From the NCBI GenBank assembly GCA_947184155.2, contig CAMXCT020002668.1, forward strand, positions 334,001 to 398,000: a stretch of DNA of 64,000 nucleotides, read 5' to 3'. The notes below the pieces were generated by a model, which saw only the letters and a program-made list of their open reading frames with translations, was not told where the DNA came from and made no database searches. Position 1 is the first letter of the stretch; each line of letters begins with the position of its first letter. A program made the position numbers and the translations under genes. Shown here piece by piece: positions 11,755 to 23,205 of this stretch. The stretch is from Cladocopium goreaui. Taxonomy: Eukaryota; Sar; Dinophyceae; Suessiales; Symbiodiniaceae.

Positions 11755-12172
11755 ATGAAAAGGAATATCTATCTATCTATGTAATGTCAACCCTGGATTA
11801 ATAACCCCCTAGGCTGTTTAATTGGGAAGGTACCATTTAAGTGTCAAATCATGACTATTGGGGGAATACCCCCTAATGAATAAACCATGGTTTATTAATC
11901 CGGGGTTCTATGTATCTATGTATCTATGTATCTATGTATCTATGTATCTATGTATCTATGTATCTATCTACCTACCTATCTATCGATCCATCGATCTATC
12001 TATCTATCTGTCTGTCTGTCTGTCTGTCTATCTGTCTCTCTGTCTATCTGTCTATCTGTCTATCTATCTATCTGTCTATCTGTCTATCTGTCTATCTGTC
12101 TATCTGTCTATCTATCCATCTATGTATCCATCTATGTATCTATCTATGTATCTATCTATGTATCTATCTATG

Positions 12173-12203
<31 letters not shown>

Positions 12204-12442
12204 GTATCTATCTATGTATCTATCTATGTATCTATCTATGTATCTATCTATGTATCTATCTATGTATCTATCTATGTATCTATCTATGTATCTATCTATG
12301 TATCTATCTATCTATGTATCTATCTATGTATCTGTCTATGTATCTATCTATCTATCTACCTAGCTACCTATCTACCTATCTACCTATCTACCTATCTACC
12401 TATCTACCTATCTACCTATCTACCTATCTACCTATCTACCTA

Positions 12443-12473
<31 letters not shown>

Positions 12474-12845
12474 GTCTCTCTGTCTCTCTGTCTATCTGTC
12501 TATCTGTCTATCTGTCTATCTGTCTATCTGTCTATCTGTCTGTCTATCTGTCTATCTCTCTATCTCTCTATCTCTCTATCTCTCTATCTCTCTATCTCTC
12601 TATCTCTCTATCTCTCTATCTCTCTATCTCTCTATCTCTCTATCTATCTATCTATCTATCTCTCCATCTATCTCTCCATCTATCTATCTATCTATCTATC
12701 CATCCATCCATCCATCTATCTATCTATCCATCCATCCATCTATCTATCTATCTTGTCTAATCTTGTCTAATCTTATCCAATCTAATCTAATCTGATCTGA
12801 TCTAATCTAATCTAATCTAATCTAATCTATCTCTCTCTCTCTCTC
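11755..12845. repeat. Tetranucleotide microsatellite (TATC family), segmented
   Basis: About 0.95 kb of ATCT-type repeats arranged in blocks with different variants: CTATGTAT units (11,909-11,970), CTGT units (12,008-12,110), CTATCTATGTAT 12-mers (12,120-12,350), CTACCTAT (12,352-12,445), CTGT/CTCT (12,446-12,540), CTATCTCT 8-mers (12,545-12,645), CCAT units (12,700-12,740), then TAATC pentamers (12,757-12,825) and CT/TA dinucleotides. All three frames stay open and give Tyr/Leu/Ser-rich ORFs of up to 300 aa that are not genes. It lies in a presumed intron of the membrane protein gene. Confidence 0.97.
11789..11907. mobile_element. 119 bp MITE-like element with 16 bp terminal inverted repeats
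   Basis: The left end AACCCTGGATTAATAA (11,789-11,804) is matched in inverse by TTATTAATCCGGGGTT (11,892-11,907), 15 of 16 bases. Between them is a second inverted pair (CCCCCTA... and GGGGG..CCCCC). The element is embedded in ATCT microsatellite: ATCTATCTATGTAATGTC on the left and CTATGTATCTATG on the right. No coding capacity. A target duplication cannot be read safely because the flanks are repetitive. Confidence 0.6.
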
Positions 12846-13136
12846 TACATGAGTATATATATATATATATAGATGTAACTAACATACAGAACATATATAC
12901 GTATACTGACTTGGTTGGACTCAACTGAAGTTCTTTCCTAAGGTTCGTTTCTGAAACTGGGAACATCACAGAATGCTGCAAAATCATTCAAAGATCTTCC
13001 CAAAGTCCAAGTCGGATCTTCAAACTAAAACATAGAAACCACCTGGTTTGAATCTATTTCCATCTATTTCCCATATTTTTTTCAAGTCAACTCTGCTTTA
13101 CCACCAAGTTTCCCCGGCTCCGGCTGAATCACCCAG

Positions 13137-13280
13137 GTATCGCCTCAGTGGATTCCATGCAGACGCCTCTGCTGCTGTCCACGTCCCTGCGGGATTTCTG
13201 GGGTCGACGTTGGAATTTGGTGGTGCACCGACTGATGAAGCGGACCTTCTTTGTGCCGCTCGTAGGTGCCGGGACTTCCG
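13137..13280 (+). CDS. MBOAT/wax-synthase-like O-acyltransferase, conserved core exon
   Basis: After an AG at 13,135-13,136 the frame encodes MQTPLLLSTSLRDFWGRRWN followed by LVVHRLMKRTFFVPL. SLxDFWGRRWN is the hallmark of the wax-synthase type (MBOAT_2) membrane-bound O-acyltransferases, which transfer an acyl group from acyl-CoA to an alcohol, sterol or similar acceptor in the endoplasmic reticulum membrane. The exon ends at TTCCG/GTAAGG or TCGTAG/GTGCC. The overlapping frames are open but lack the motif. Acceptor substrate cannot be told from sequence. Confidence 0.75.
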
Positions 13281-13432
13281 GTAAGGCGGTAAGGTGAGAG
13301 GTTAGAGTGGTTGGGAGATTCTGTTGATGTTTTTTGGTTGTTTTTTTTTGAGGTTTCTCATCCATTTTCAATGCCTGTACTTCAAGACGGCTGGTCCATG
13401 ACATTTTCCCGCCCTGTGGCTGCACAAACCAG

Positions 13433-13513
13433 GTCGAAGTCCACATTTAGCCGGGCTGCTGGCGTTCATGATGTCAGGACTCTTCCATGAATACATGCGC
13501 CTTGGTTTTGCAG
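13433..13513 (+). CDS. MBOAT exon with the conserved histidine
   Basis: After ACCAG at 13,432 the frame encodes LAGLLAFMMSGLFHEYM followed by RLGFA. FxxSGLxHEY is the MBOAT element that holds the invariant histidine of the active site (codon at 13,486-13,488), in the correct order after the DFWGRRWN exon. This pair of motifs makes the family call firm. The 3' boundary is unclear: either CCTTG/GTTTTG or a non-standard donor. Confidence 0.75.
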
Positions 13514-13588
13514 GGATAATCGTCAATTGGTGATGGACATCACCTGGGACCGAAGGGCCATGATGTAGCATGGAGACTGGGACCTGCA

Positions 13589-14255
13589 ATGCATCTGAGG
13601 TGGCTGGCAGTGAACTGGAATCAGCGGGATGCCTATGTGCCAGGGCTGAGTCTTCTCTTCTTTTTCCTCCAGCAACTTGGACTTCTCAAGAGCTCAGCTT
13701 CGTTGAGACTCTGCCAGACCTTGGGATGTCTGAACGAACTCATCAATTTTTCCCCATCAAAATTGCCTTTTCACTTGGTTTCCGGGCCTCCTCCCCACAT
13801 CAAAGTTGCCATTTATGGGAGATCTCCATTTTGACTCAGTGGACGCCGTGGACACCGACCTGGCGTCCGAGGTTCCTGCTGTGCGGTGTGGAGTCGGCCC
13901 TGAGTTTGACCCCACTGGGCTTGCAGCTGAGCAAACTGCCTCAGCCGCTTCGCACCGTGCCACGGCGGAAGTGGGGCGGGCACCATGTGGGGGTCGTTGC
14001 TCAAGGATTATAAGGATCATGGCATGTGGGATTACAGGTCACAGGTCCGACAGGTCCTTCCTGTTTGTAGAGTTTTCTGCCTTTGGCACATGGCACAATG
14101 CCACTCCCCAGCTAACCGGAGAAGAGGCTGAATCCATGCTGTTTGCATTTGAGGTGCTCACCAGCTTAGTGGTTCTGCCCCTTGGACCTCTCTTCCTTCA
14201 GGGCATTAGCTCTATGGGGGTTGAGGCTGCGGACCAAGGTGCGGGTAGGGGCTGA
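13589..14255 (+). CDS. Likely C-terminal exons of the MBOAT-like protein
   Basis: Three segments in this stretch look like membrane-protein exons: a hydrophobic piece near 13,645-13,690 (SLLFFFLQQLGLL), a piece near 13,858-13,975 (RFLLCGVESALSL followed by a Leu/Pro-rich end), and a piece near 14,131-14,225 (LTSLVVLPLGPLFLQGI). The last two fit the order expected for the end of a wax-synthase-like protein, in which hydrophobic helices follow the HE motif. Phases could not be matched, so extents are approximate. Confidence 0.4.
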
Positions 14256-17050
14256 ATCGGCTTCCCTTTGGGACTTGAAACAGATCATATTGTTGCGTCT
14301 AAGTGAGCAGCAAGCATCTCTTGACAACCAGGCTTGACATTTTGTTCCGGGTAGAAAGCATATCCCTGGGAGCTACGGAGCTGCGGTCATATGAAAGGTT
14401 TGGAGACCTCTCCCTTTGATATGTCAAGATGGCCTGAACCGCCTGAACTGCAAGGCCAAACAGTCAGCTTGGTCATGGGCGATGCTCCCGGAGGTGTCGT
14501 CTCGGGCTCACCACCCCTCGACTGGGTGATGTGTGGATTAGCGGGACCCTCAGGAGTCGAAGCAGATGGCACTTCAGGCATGGTTGCGAAGTAACAACAT
14601 ATGGGGGTTTCCATAAATCATCCATTTTCATAGGATTTTCCATTATAAACCATCCATTTGGGGATACCTCCATTTATGGAACCCCCCATATGCATCATTT
14701 GTTTGAAGAGTTACTTCCATCCTCTTCCATCTACTTGAACGGAATTCTGCTCACTGATGTATCTATCGTTTTATTTTGTGATTCTGTTTCCTTTTTTTTC
14801 TGGACCAAGATGATACCGTTGGCCCATTGATTGGCTTTGATATTTCTCTCAATCTCTAGTTATCCAACCTTCAAGGTTGGCCTGGTGGCGGGCGCACGTG
14901 GCCTCTACTTGCGGCCCAGACCGGGCCTCAGCGTGATTTCTCTGAATTTTTTGTAAAAGAATGGGGAAAATGCGGTTTCTAATCCATTGGGTTTTAGGTT
15001 TTAGGGGTATCTCGAAGTTCAACTGTTGGTTTTCTCAGGAGGTGTCTGGGGTTTCCAAGTGGGCTTTGGAGGTGCCCGAAAATTTGGTTTCGCTGATGGG
15101 AAAAGGATTTAAGCAACGAACCAAGGGGATGGCATGGGGATAGCATGGGTATATCAGCAATGAGAATTTGTTGGCCCGTTTCATATCATTTTCAAGCCTG
15201 GGAGGGTGATGTCCCTCGACTTTCATACTTTCATGTGTGTTTATATTGGATTCCTGGAGGGAATAGTATGTTATTGGTGCAATCCCACATGGCTGAGTAA
15301 AATCCTGGTGGATCCACTCGACGAGGACCAGCAGTGAAGATCTCAAAGAGCACAGTGGTGGCAGTGTTGCCCACCTGTGAGGGGGCGTGACTCCGTGAAG
15401 CTGCAGGAGGTGACAGAAATACCTGGGGATTCAATGGGATTTAATGGGATTTTCTACCATGTTGTATTTTTCCCATATCTTTTCGGGGATGGGCCAGGGG
15501 TGTGGCCTTCAGCGTCATTTGAGCAGTGACCAAAGCTCTTGCTGATGGGTTCTGAACTGTGGGGTAAATTACTCGGTTTGTTGGGAGTTAGGTCTCAATA
15601 TGGGAACCCCTATCGTCTATATAGTCAGATGACGTTTTGGATTTTGAACCCTGCTCATTTTGCATTGGCGAAGTCACCCTCCCTGCAGCAATTGCCCAGT
15701 GATCAGTCTGGGCTTCATCTTCGGATGAGCTGAGCGTAGATTTTCCGACCTGAGGAGGAATCCAAAGGATCTTCCCTAAGGCTTTCTGTTGCAACCTACT
15801 GCAGCTGCTTTCAATGAGCCTTGTGGCTGGAGAATCCTTGGTTTTTGGTTTGTTTTTGGCAATAGGCCATCCATTCTTCAGCGCGAACTCCACAAACTTC
15901 AAAGATTAATCTGAGATTGGAGTTGAGAAAGTTGAGAGGAATTTGGTGTGGCAGCAGTCCACTGCAGTCAGTAATCTTCTCTTTGCATTGCAGCATGGAG
16001 TCTGCGTGTTCCTTGCTGATCTTGGCGAGGTGAGTAGCTTCTTGCGATGTTGCCAGGCCTGGGTGGCCGCTGATGTTTGGGGGGCAACATTTAAGAAACA
16101 ACAAGTAAACGTATCACCAACACACATGGCATTCCATGTGTGTTGATTCTGGGGGAGAATTGCAGGAAAGGAAGGTGCAAGATCCAATTCTAGTTGGTGG
16201 TTTGGAATATTGTGCATTTTCGAACCTATTCCGGATGATTATTGAATCAGTATGAATACTTTTTTTTCAACATTTATACTAATTTATACTCACTTTGAAT
16301 TGAATCAGCATATTGTACGTTTGCCATGTGCTAGTTTCAGCGTTCATTCCGTCGTGGCACAAGTGTTTCAACATCTTCCTTAAATTACACCTTTCTTCCT
16401 GGGCCCAGGACTTTCACAACGCCAACTGTGGGTTTCAATGTCGAGACGTGTCAAGTTCAAGGCCCCTGAGATTAGCGGGGAGCAAGAATGGGATGCAGTT
16501 GGGAGCGTGGAAGCCTATGGTGGCGTTATATTCTTGACAGGAACATGTCAAATCTGATCCATCCCCAGGGGTTTACTTCTTACCTTTCACCATCCCAAAT
16601 GGAGGTGCCAGACCTGAGAACTGGGTTCCCAATGGATAAAACACCCTGTGGTACCCAGTGGTATCCTGCAGCGTGGAACACATGTTGTGCCTGGTGTGCT
16701 TGCATCATCGCCAGGTTCTTCCACTGATGTGGGACAGATGTCCAGGTAGGGATGGGCAACTTGGCCCCAGCAATTCTTGGCAGAGGTTGTTCTGAGCTGC
16801 AAGCTGGCAAGTTGCTGCAAGTTGACGGCACGTTCTCTGTTTTTTTGATGCTGCGGATAGCTTGCGGAATTTCAAAACCCAGCAAACACGGGCTTGGGCT
16901 ATGGGTTTGGATGATATTGCCTGGAGACACTTTGGCTCATCTTCAGAACAATAGGCGCCTTCCCAACCTTTGCTCTCTTTTTTTGTATGAGCCACCGACT
17001 CCAACACGGCCAAGTCCATGTAGGGGAGGAAGTTTCCCGCCTGTGTGTGA
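14256..17050. other. No gene recognised
   Basis: Intergenic or intronic sequence with short ORFs on both strands and no family motif. Several stretches carry ATGGGATTTTCC-like AT-rich text typical of the introns in this window. Confidence 0.35.
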
Positions 17051-17233
17051 GTGCGGGACGACCCCAGCATCCTCACACCGCGGATGCTGGACGGGAAGCA
17101 GCAGGCTTTGCAGAAGCTGCGCCACGAGCAGCTCTTCCAAGAGGGGCGGAGGAGGACAAGCCCAGCTGGGCGAGCCTTGCGGCCATGGCAGCCCATGGAC
17201 CCAGACGAGGCGGGAGGCACAGAGAGAGAGTGA
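17051..17233 (+). CDS. Probable GC-rich coding exon, unknown protein
   Basis: From an AG at about 17,049 the frame encodes DDPSILTPRMLDGKQQALQK, then a basic helix RHEQLFQEGRRR and WQPMDPDEAGG. Third positions are strongly C/G biased, unlike the flanks. No family recognised; the middle may form a short coiled segment. It runs directly into the GA microsatellite, so the true end is a donor or stop near 17,220. Confidence 0.5.
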   Translation: MRDDPSILTPRMLDGKQQALQKLRHEQLFQEGRRRTSPAGRALRPWQPMDPDEAGGTERE

Positions 17234-17330
17234 GAGTGAGAGTGAGAGAGAGAGAGAGAGGGAGAGGGGGAGAGGGGGAGGGGACAGGGGGAGAGAGGAA
17301 GGGAGAGAGAGAGGATGAGAGAGTGGGTTG
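17219..17330. repeat. (GA)n / purine-rich tract
   Basis: GAGAGAGTGAGAGTGAGAG and GGGGAGAGG units form an almost pure purine strand of ~110 bp. The Arg/Glu- or Ser-rich ORFs across it are artefacts. Confidence 0.95.
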
Positions 17331-17403
17331 AGAAGGTCTTGTTTGGATCAGTCACGTACCATAAATATTTTGCGGGTTTGAACAAAGTCTTGATATGAAA
17401 GCT

Positions 17404-17700
17404 AGTGCCCCTCCCTTCCTCCCTCCCTTCCTTTCAGCCCGATGTGTAACCTTGATGCCCGACTCACCTCACCTGACTTCCATCAACCCACTCCGCTCAA
17501 CTCATTCCACCTAGCCCAGGTCACCCCAACCAACTCACTTTACGCAAGTCACTCCACTTCACTCCTCTTCACTCCGTTTGCCTCTCCCCTCCCTCCACGT
17601 TCCCCTTTCGCGTCTCGCCTCGCATTACTGCTTCGATGGCTTTGCGTATCCCCTCTCCTCCCACCCTTTCTCACCTAGCTTTCGTTCACAAACCCTTAAA
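17404..17700. repeat. Pyrimidine-rich degenerate CACTCA tract
   Basis: Plus strand is C/T/A with almost no G, built of variants of TCACT/CTCAACC/CCTCC. A related but longer tract lies at 45,425-45,715. No coding potential. Confidence 0.7.
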
Positions 17701-17764
17701 GACATTCTGCTAAATCTCAAATCTCCCATCGTGGCAGCCAAACAAAAAAAGGCCGGAAACTTTA

Positions 17765-18390
17765 ATATGCCAGATATTGCCAGGTCGTGAAAGTGAAACA
17801 TCGAGATTCTGAATGCAACATCTTTGATGCTTCGCTCCTGTTTTGCAGGCGGAAGAATTCGAAATTGCCCCGAAGTCCACTTCAGCCGATTGCGGAGGGA
17901 TTTCAAGTTCTTCCGCCGGCAGAAAAACGAACCATTGCAGCCGAAGCAAGGGCACTGGTTTTGCAGACAGTCTTTGGTTGGATCAGTCGAAAAGTTGTGT
18001 TGCAAAGTGGCGGAGTACAGAACGCTTTGCTGGAGTTTCATCGTTGTCAAAGCCAACTACGTACAGCAAAAGGGTATTGCAATAGGCATTGATACAGCGT
18101 GTGGCCACAATCAAAGTTTTCAAGTGCACTTGCTTTCTTCTTATGAGCGTCGCAAAGGACATTGAAACTGCTCCCGGTTCCCGTGGTTGCCGGAGGGTGA
18201 AGAGTCTCGGGGCACTTTCGATGTCTGTCGTTCCAGCTGAGCAAAAAGAAACGAGACACAATACGCCAGATGGCGAAAGTGAAACATCGAGATCCTGAAT
18301 GCAACATGTTCAAGCTTCTCGCTCTTTTTCTGCAGGCAGAAGAAGCTGAGCTGGCTTCCGTTTCAAATTCATATTCCTGCAGAAAGATGG
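17765..18390. repeat. Duplicated segment with foldback arms
   Basis: The text GAAAGTGAAACATCGAGATYCTGAATGCAAC followed by a CTGTTTTGCAGGC(G/A)GAAGAA-like end occurs at 17,785-17,856 and 18,276-18,346, about 490 bp apart. In the first copy the left arm 17,844-17,865 pairs with 17,900-17,921 (about 19 of 22 positions) around a ~34 nt loop. The second copy carries a more decayed version of the same arms. It looks like two diverged copies of a non-coding foldback repeat. Confidence 0.55.
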
Positions 18391-19429
18391 CCGCTGAAGT
18401 CGCTTGGGTGGTGTGGAACTTGTCATGGGCTGGCGCTTCAGCTGTGTGACAGCCATGGGCAATGGCGACCTTCCTAGCAACGGCGGAGGTGACGTTTTAT
18501 CCTGTCGCGATGAACCGTGCAAAAACATCTTTGATGATATATTGCTTGCCTTGACCCCCAGCAGACATCACAGCAGCAACTTGTCACTGTGCTGGCCATG
18601 TTGCGTGTTATCGACATTTGTGCACAGCAGGTGTGGCAGATGGTGAAATTATTCAACATGGGCTGTGGATGGCTGTGGTGCATTTGGGATATGTCAGAAT
18701 CCCGAAAGTCCCGAAAGTTTGGACCCCGATGTCGCAAAGAAGTCACTGGCGCCATACATCACCATAGCATCATTTCTGGATATTTCTGGTTGCTTTTGAA
18801 GATACAGGTTGGAAACTCCAACTTTTTTCAGACTCTTCGGTGAAGCTTCTTCAATCCCGGAGGTTTTTTCGAGATGGCAACGGGATACCACCATGCGGCA
18901 AGACATGTTGCGCTGGGCAGACAGTGACTTCCCGCAAGAATGAGATCTTTATTGACCACGAATGCGGCTTAACTGGGGTGACTTGCCCAACCTTTACCCA
19001 GGAAGTTGAATGCGTCACCTCGTGCCCTGTTTTTAACAGGTACCCTTCCTTGGCCAGACACCGCAGGAGGAAAAACTGGCCCGGAATCCCGGTCAAAGAT
19101 TTTTGGATCCAGGATGACCTACGTGACTAGATCGTTTTTGATCATTTTGAGCATTCAGCCTACCAATGTTGAGTGAGTCCTTTTGATCCATATGAATAAT
19201 ATTGAGATAAATATTATTGGGGAAGTGATCTCCAATCTCAGATCTGACGCAATGTACTGGCGGAGTGACAACTCTGGCTATATTGAGCTGTTTGGATCTT
19301 TTGTCAGCAGCAGTCTTCGGGTGGAAGTGTGTCCTGTTTCAACCCAAAATTGAACATACAGAACACATCAAAAGGAGATCCAACATTGAAAACATGAGTC
19401 CAGGGATCAAATAGAGGCTGTTTTGTCTT
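18391..19429. other. No gene recognised
   Basis: Short ORFs only; the 96-aa plus frame at 18,840-19,130 has several Cys residues but no pattern I can assign. Confidence 0.3.
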
Positions 19430-19435
19430 CTGCAA

Positions 19436-19576
19436 CATGACAGAACTTCCCTTGGCTCAAGGCCAAAAGGCCAGCGGGTCCGCCAAATCCATGATGATTC
19501 ATAGCAATCTCTACTGGTTCGGCTTCATCTGCTTCAGCCATTTCAACCCAATCGCGGTCGCAGAACGAGCAAAGGT
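19436..19576 (+). CDS. Possible exon, unknown
   Basis: Between ACATGACAG (acceptor-like) and GCAAAG/GTGAAC (donor-like) the frame encodes ELPLAQGQKASGSAKSMMIH and WFGFICFSHFNPIAVAERAK. Boundary signals and composition are exon-like. A second candidate with biased third positions is at about 19,810-19,935 (SLAETSQRSQRSQRRSQ..EWSSLRLILEKLG). They could be 5' exons of the large receptor-like gene that starts downstream, but no phase match supports this. Confidence 0.35.
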
Positions 19577-20039
19577 GAACCAGAACACGTTGGAACTTGA
19601 TGTCTCAGTATCCCGGAGCTGCTTGGCTCCCAGCAAACTGTTTTTTTCTTCTTTGTCCGAGGGCAGCACTGACAAGTATGTCAAAGAGTCAAAGATGATC
19701 AACGTATCATATATCTGATTGATTCTGGTTGTGGCATGTTCTCAAAAAACAAGCCCCAAAAGTTGGATGTAACACATCTATTTCATCGAGGCAGTGAGTC
19801 TTCTGGGTCTCCCACGTCACTGGCCGAGACCTCCCAACGATCCCAGCGGTCCCAGCGGCGGTCCCAACCGTCCGACAAATCGAAGTGCAGCGAGTGGTCC
19901 AGCCTCAGACTGATCTTGGAGAAACTGGGGGTCCATCAGCTGAGTGATCCCAAATTGGGCGGAAAAATTCGCTGGAAGCTCAATTTTGAATGAAGTCAGG
20001 CAGTTTTTTTTTGACTTGGGGATGAGACAAGGAAAATAT

Positions 20040-20135
20040 TCTTGTTCATTATTCATTATTCATTATTATTATTGTCATTATTACTATTTATTATTACTAT
20101 TATTATTGACTATTATTGATGATGATGATTATTTT
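20040..20135. repeat. (ATT)n / TTATTA microsatellite
   Basis: ATTATTCATTATTCATTATTATTATTG-type text over ~95 bp in an otherwise anonymous region. Confidence 0.85.
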
Positions 20136-20800
20136 TCATGGACCTGTATGATTTTCCCTTTTAAGTGGGGACAAACATCTATGACCGGCAGGGTGCTAGG
20201 GTTTTGATCCATTCCCACATCTGTATCTATAGTGACATTGATGGAACTTGGGTATGTTGCTCCAGGAATCTGATTTGTAGTCATAAGAATCTTGGCATGC
20301 CATGAAATCTCTCTATCAATTTCGACAGCCCTATTGCGTGTTCTGGCAGTTTCGATGTCAGTTGGCTTGCTCAATACTTGTAGTGGCCATTCTGTCAAAA
20401 TGGGTCAGGAAGGATTCCTGTTTGCGATTGGAATGGAACAAGAACAGCACACTCTTGAATTGGCTTTGTCCAATAATTGGGTCTCCTTTCCATCCAGTGG
20501 TTAATCCATATATTGGTTAATCATGATTCCCACATATTCCCACATATTCCTACCTTTTGATGACCATAAATTTCCAAAGCTCCGAGCTTTGGGCTTCATT
20601 TTCGCAGGCAGTTTTTTTTCGCAGAAAGCTCGGGGTGCCCCAAGCATGTGCATTGCATGGGAATACCGCGAGAAAAATGGTTTCTTCCTGGGGAAGATGA
20701 TTATGATACCCTTGGGAACCATTGGATCCTGGGCTAGCCTATTAGGGGCCAGATTTCCCAACCAAGGGTCGGATGCTATGTCTGGAAGATTCGTTTGACA

Positions 20801-21382
20801 GACGCCACATTGTCCGGCACCTTGGACGACAGGATCGGAGAGCTCCAGCGTTTACACCACCTGGATTTGAGGTTCACCAAGGTGGCTGGCAACCTTTCGA
20901 GCCTACAGAGATTAACGAAGCTGCAATTCCTCAACCTGCAAGGGGCAAAGATCAGCGGTGACATCTCAAGCCTGAAACCCTTGACTCAGTTGCTGGAATT
21001 ATATTTGGACAGCACCGAAGTCACCGGTGACCTGTTGAATCTTCAGAAAGCGACTCAAATCCGAAAGCTCTACCTCGGATCCACATCCATCACAGGCGAC
21101 CTCAAAAGTTTGCAGCAGCACGAATGGCTGCAGGATTTGGTCCTCGCGGACACGAAGGTGACGGGTGAACTGGCTGATCTTCAACACTTGAGGAAGACTT
21201 TGTTCACTTTTCATGCGGAAAACACCTTGGTCACAGGTGACCTGTCCAAGATCATTTGGACCGAGCTGGTGCAGCTGAAACTGACCAACACCAAAGTGAC
21301 CGGCAACTTACGGATGGCTCTGAAAAGCAAGGAACTCAAGGACAGGGTTGCTGACCATGTTGCTCCAACTGGGATCTTACGG
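20801..21382 (+). CDS. Receptor-like LRR gene: first leucine-rich-repeat exon
   Basis: The frame encodes at least seven leucine-rich repeats of about 23-24 residues with the pattern LxxLxLxxTxVTGDLxxLQxL (for example LYLDSTEVTGDLLNL and LYLGSTSITGDLKSL). Repeats of this type form an extracellular or luminal ligand-binding solenoid. A donor CGG/GTAAAT follows at 21,383 in phase 0. The start is placed at an acceptor-like TTTGACAG (20,793-20,800), but the frame is open back to about 20,740. This is the first well supported exon of a gene that I follow to about 42.9 kb. The N-terminal exons with the signal peptide were not identified. Confidence 0.8.
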
Positions 21383-21477
21383 GTAAATATGGATAATATA
21401 GGTGAATCATAGCCCCTTTTGGCAGAAAATAGGTGCTTTTACCATCTTTTTACCTCAAAAGGGGGCCAGCGTCCAAG

Positions 21478-21667
21478 GAGATTGACCTTGCTGGTACCAA
21501 TGTGAGTGGTGACATTTCGGCGCTCTTTCAGTGGAAACAACTGGAAGAGGTGGACCTGTCGGGCACCCAGATGTCCGGCCGTTTGGGCCGTGCATGGCGG
21601 GGTCAAGTTCCAGAGCTTCGGATTCTGAAGTTGACGAACTGTAAACGACTGGCCTTCATTCCGACAG
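21478..21667 (+). CDS. LRR gene: second leucine-rich-repeat exon
   Basis: After TCCAAG at 21,477 the frame continues the solenoid with IDLAGTNVSGDISALFQWKQ and VDLSGTQMSGRLG, in phase 0 with the preceding exon. It ends at ATTCCGACAG followed by GCCGGG, which is a GC donor. That choice is supported because the split codon (one base) joins to the next exon starting at 21,810 and keeps the repeat frame. Confidence 0.75.
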
Positions 21668-21809
21668 GCCGGGAGGGGGATGGTGCCAGTGGAGCTGTTT
21701 GGAAGCAGAATTTTGAGTGGTCCTTTTTCAAGTCTTAGACCATTAAACAAATATGAAGAAATAACTTCCGTCCAGTTTGGGGAGGTCGATACGCTTGACT
21801 TCTGGCCAG

Positions 21810-22240
21810 GTGAAGGTCTTTTGGACCTGAAACATCAGTTCTTTTCCAACCGATTTCCGGAAAATCTCCTCTTACCCAAGCTGATCATCTTGGAGTTGAG
21901 TGGATCTCCGTTGAATGGCAACTTGATGGACCTTCTGGGACCCTTGGGTATGTGTTTAGCTCTGGCCAGCATTCGGGCCGCTGGCTGCGGGCTCACCGGA
22001 AGACTCCCCAGCCTTTTGTTTCAAGATGTGTGGCTGGATCACGATCATTGGTCGATCTGGCACCCGGCGCTCGCAGCGTCTTTGCAAACATTGGACCTTG
22101 CTTCAAATCAACTCTCCGGTGTGGACCAGATTCCACAAAACATACAGTCACTGATATTGGCAGGAAACCCCGAGGTTGACTTGCGGCATGGCGTTCTTCG
22201 CAGTGCTATTGTTGCGGGCACTTTCCTAGACTTGCAGCAT
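21810..22240 (+). CDS. LRR gene: third leucine-rich-repeat exon
   Basis: Acceptor CTGGCCAG ends at 21,809. The exon encodes LIILELSGSPLNGNLMDLLG, an irregular repeat, and SLQTLDLASNQLSGVDQIPQ, which close the solenoid. It ends at TTGCAGCAT/GTAAGA (22,241) in phase 0. The upstream piece 21,680-21,809, although open, contains a stop-free but low-quality frame and is better read as intron. Confidence 0.75.
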
Positions 22241-22538
22241 GTAAGACTCACGAACTCTTTAGAAGCTCGCCATGTGCTTTCGCCAATCATCCCAGATTGA
22301 TCTAAGTCAAACGGAAGATTGACAGGACCCTGTAGACGATTTCTACCGGTGAAAAAAACCATGGTTTTCTGGAACACACCTCCCTTAAACCGATCCATTG
22401 AACCTTGTAATTGGCACCATTGGCCCAAACTGATGGGAAGATGATTCGTCAGTGGATTCTGTTGGACATTTTTTGAAGACCCATTGGGAGTTTTTTTTGT
22501 CAATTCCTTAAGCCTTTTTTTAGCGTCACAAAATTCAG

Positions 22539-22649
22539 AGGACGGCGGTGGCATTTTCCCCATCCCAATCATCCGCCGAGGAAGCAAAAGAGCTGTTGGA
22601 AGCCAACATCTTGGTAGAATCGCCTACAGCCTCCATGAGCATTTCGATG
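22539..22649 (+). CDS. LRR gene: acidic linker exon
   Basis: After AATTCAG the frame RTAVAFSPSQSSAEEAKELL followed by EANILVESPTASMSISM ends at GATG/GTGAAA. Both borders are phase 0, matching the exon before it. The other two frames and the antisense strand are also open but lack the codon bias. It forms a Ser/Glu-rich linker between the LRR part and the Cys-rich part. Confidence 0.6.
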
Positions 22650-23205
22650 GTGAAATAACATTCACAAAAAGGGGGTTTCCACAAATGGGGGATACCCGGA
22701 TACTCCTTTATCGCTGGATGGTTTATAAGGGAAAACCCTATTAAAGTGGATGATTTAGGGGTACCTCCATGTATGGAAATCACCATTTCTCTGTTTAGTC
22801 AGGATTCCATCTGCAGAACTGACTAACTTGGATATGGGACGAATGGGATGGATTGAAACCACCCAAGAAATGATACGAGATAATCGTTATCTATCCCATG
22901 TTGTTGTGAATGTTTAAAGATGGCTTTATAATTTTTGATTTCCAGGTGGTATTCCGGTATTCCCACATTTTTTCCCAGGTTTTTCGGATTCACAGGATGC
23001 CCAGGGGTTCTCTGGAAATGGGGTATATGGATGAGGGTATACCACCAACTTGCAACTTTAATAGGGAACATGATAATCTGGTTTTTCTGGTTTGGAAGTT
23101 TGGAACACGGCTTTTATTTTTTCCATTCAGTTGGAAATGTCATCATCCCAACTCATATTTTTCAGAGGGGTAGGTGGCTCAACCACCAGTAATCCATTGG
23201 AATTT

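Noticed and set aside
11858..12770. Three overlapping ORFs of 145-300 aa rich in Tyr, Leu, Ser and Ile
   Set aside because: They are translations of the ATCT microsatellite, which has no stop in any plus frame.
17219..17331. Arg/Glu-rich tail of a GC-rich ORF
   Set aside because: Produced by the GA microsatellite.
19452..19461. TTGGCTCAAG as a spliced-leader relic
   Set aside because: The preceding bases (ACTTCCC) do not match the leader, and no target duplication or cDNA-like content follows.
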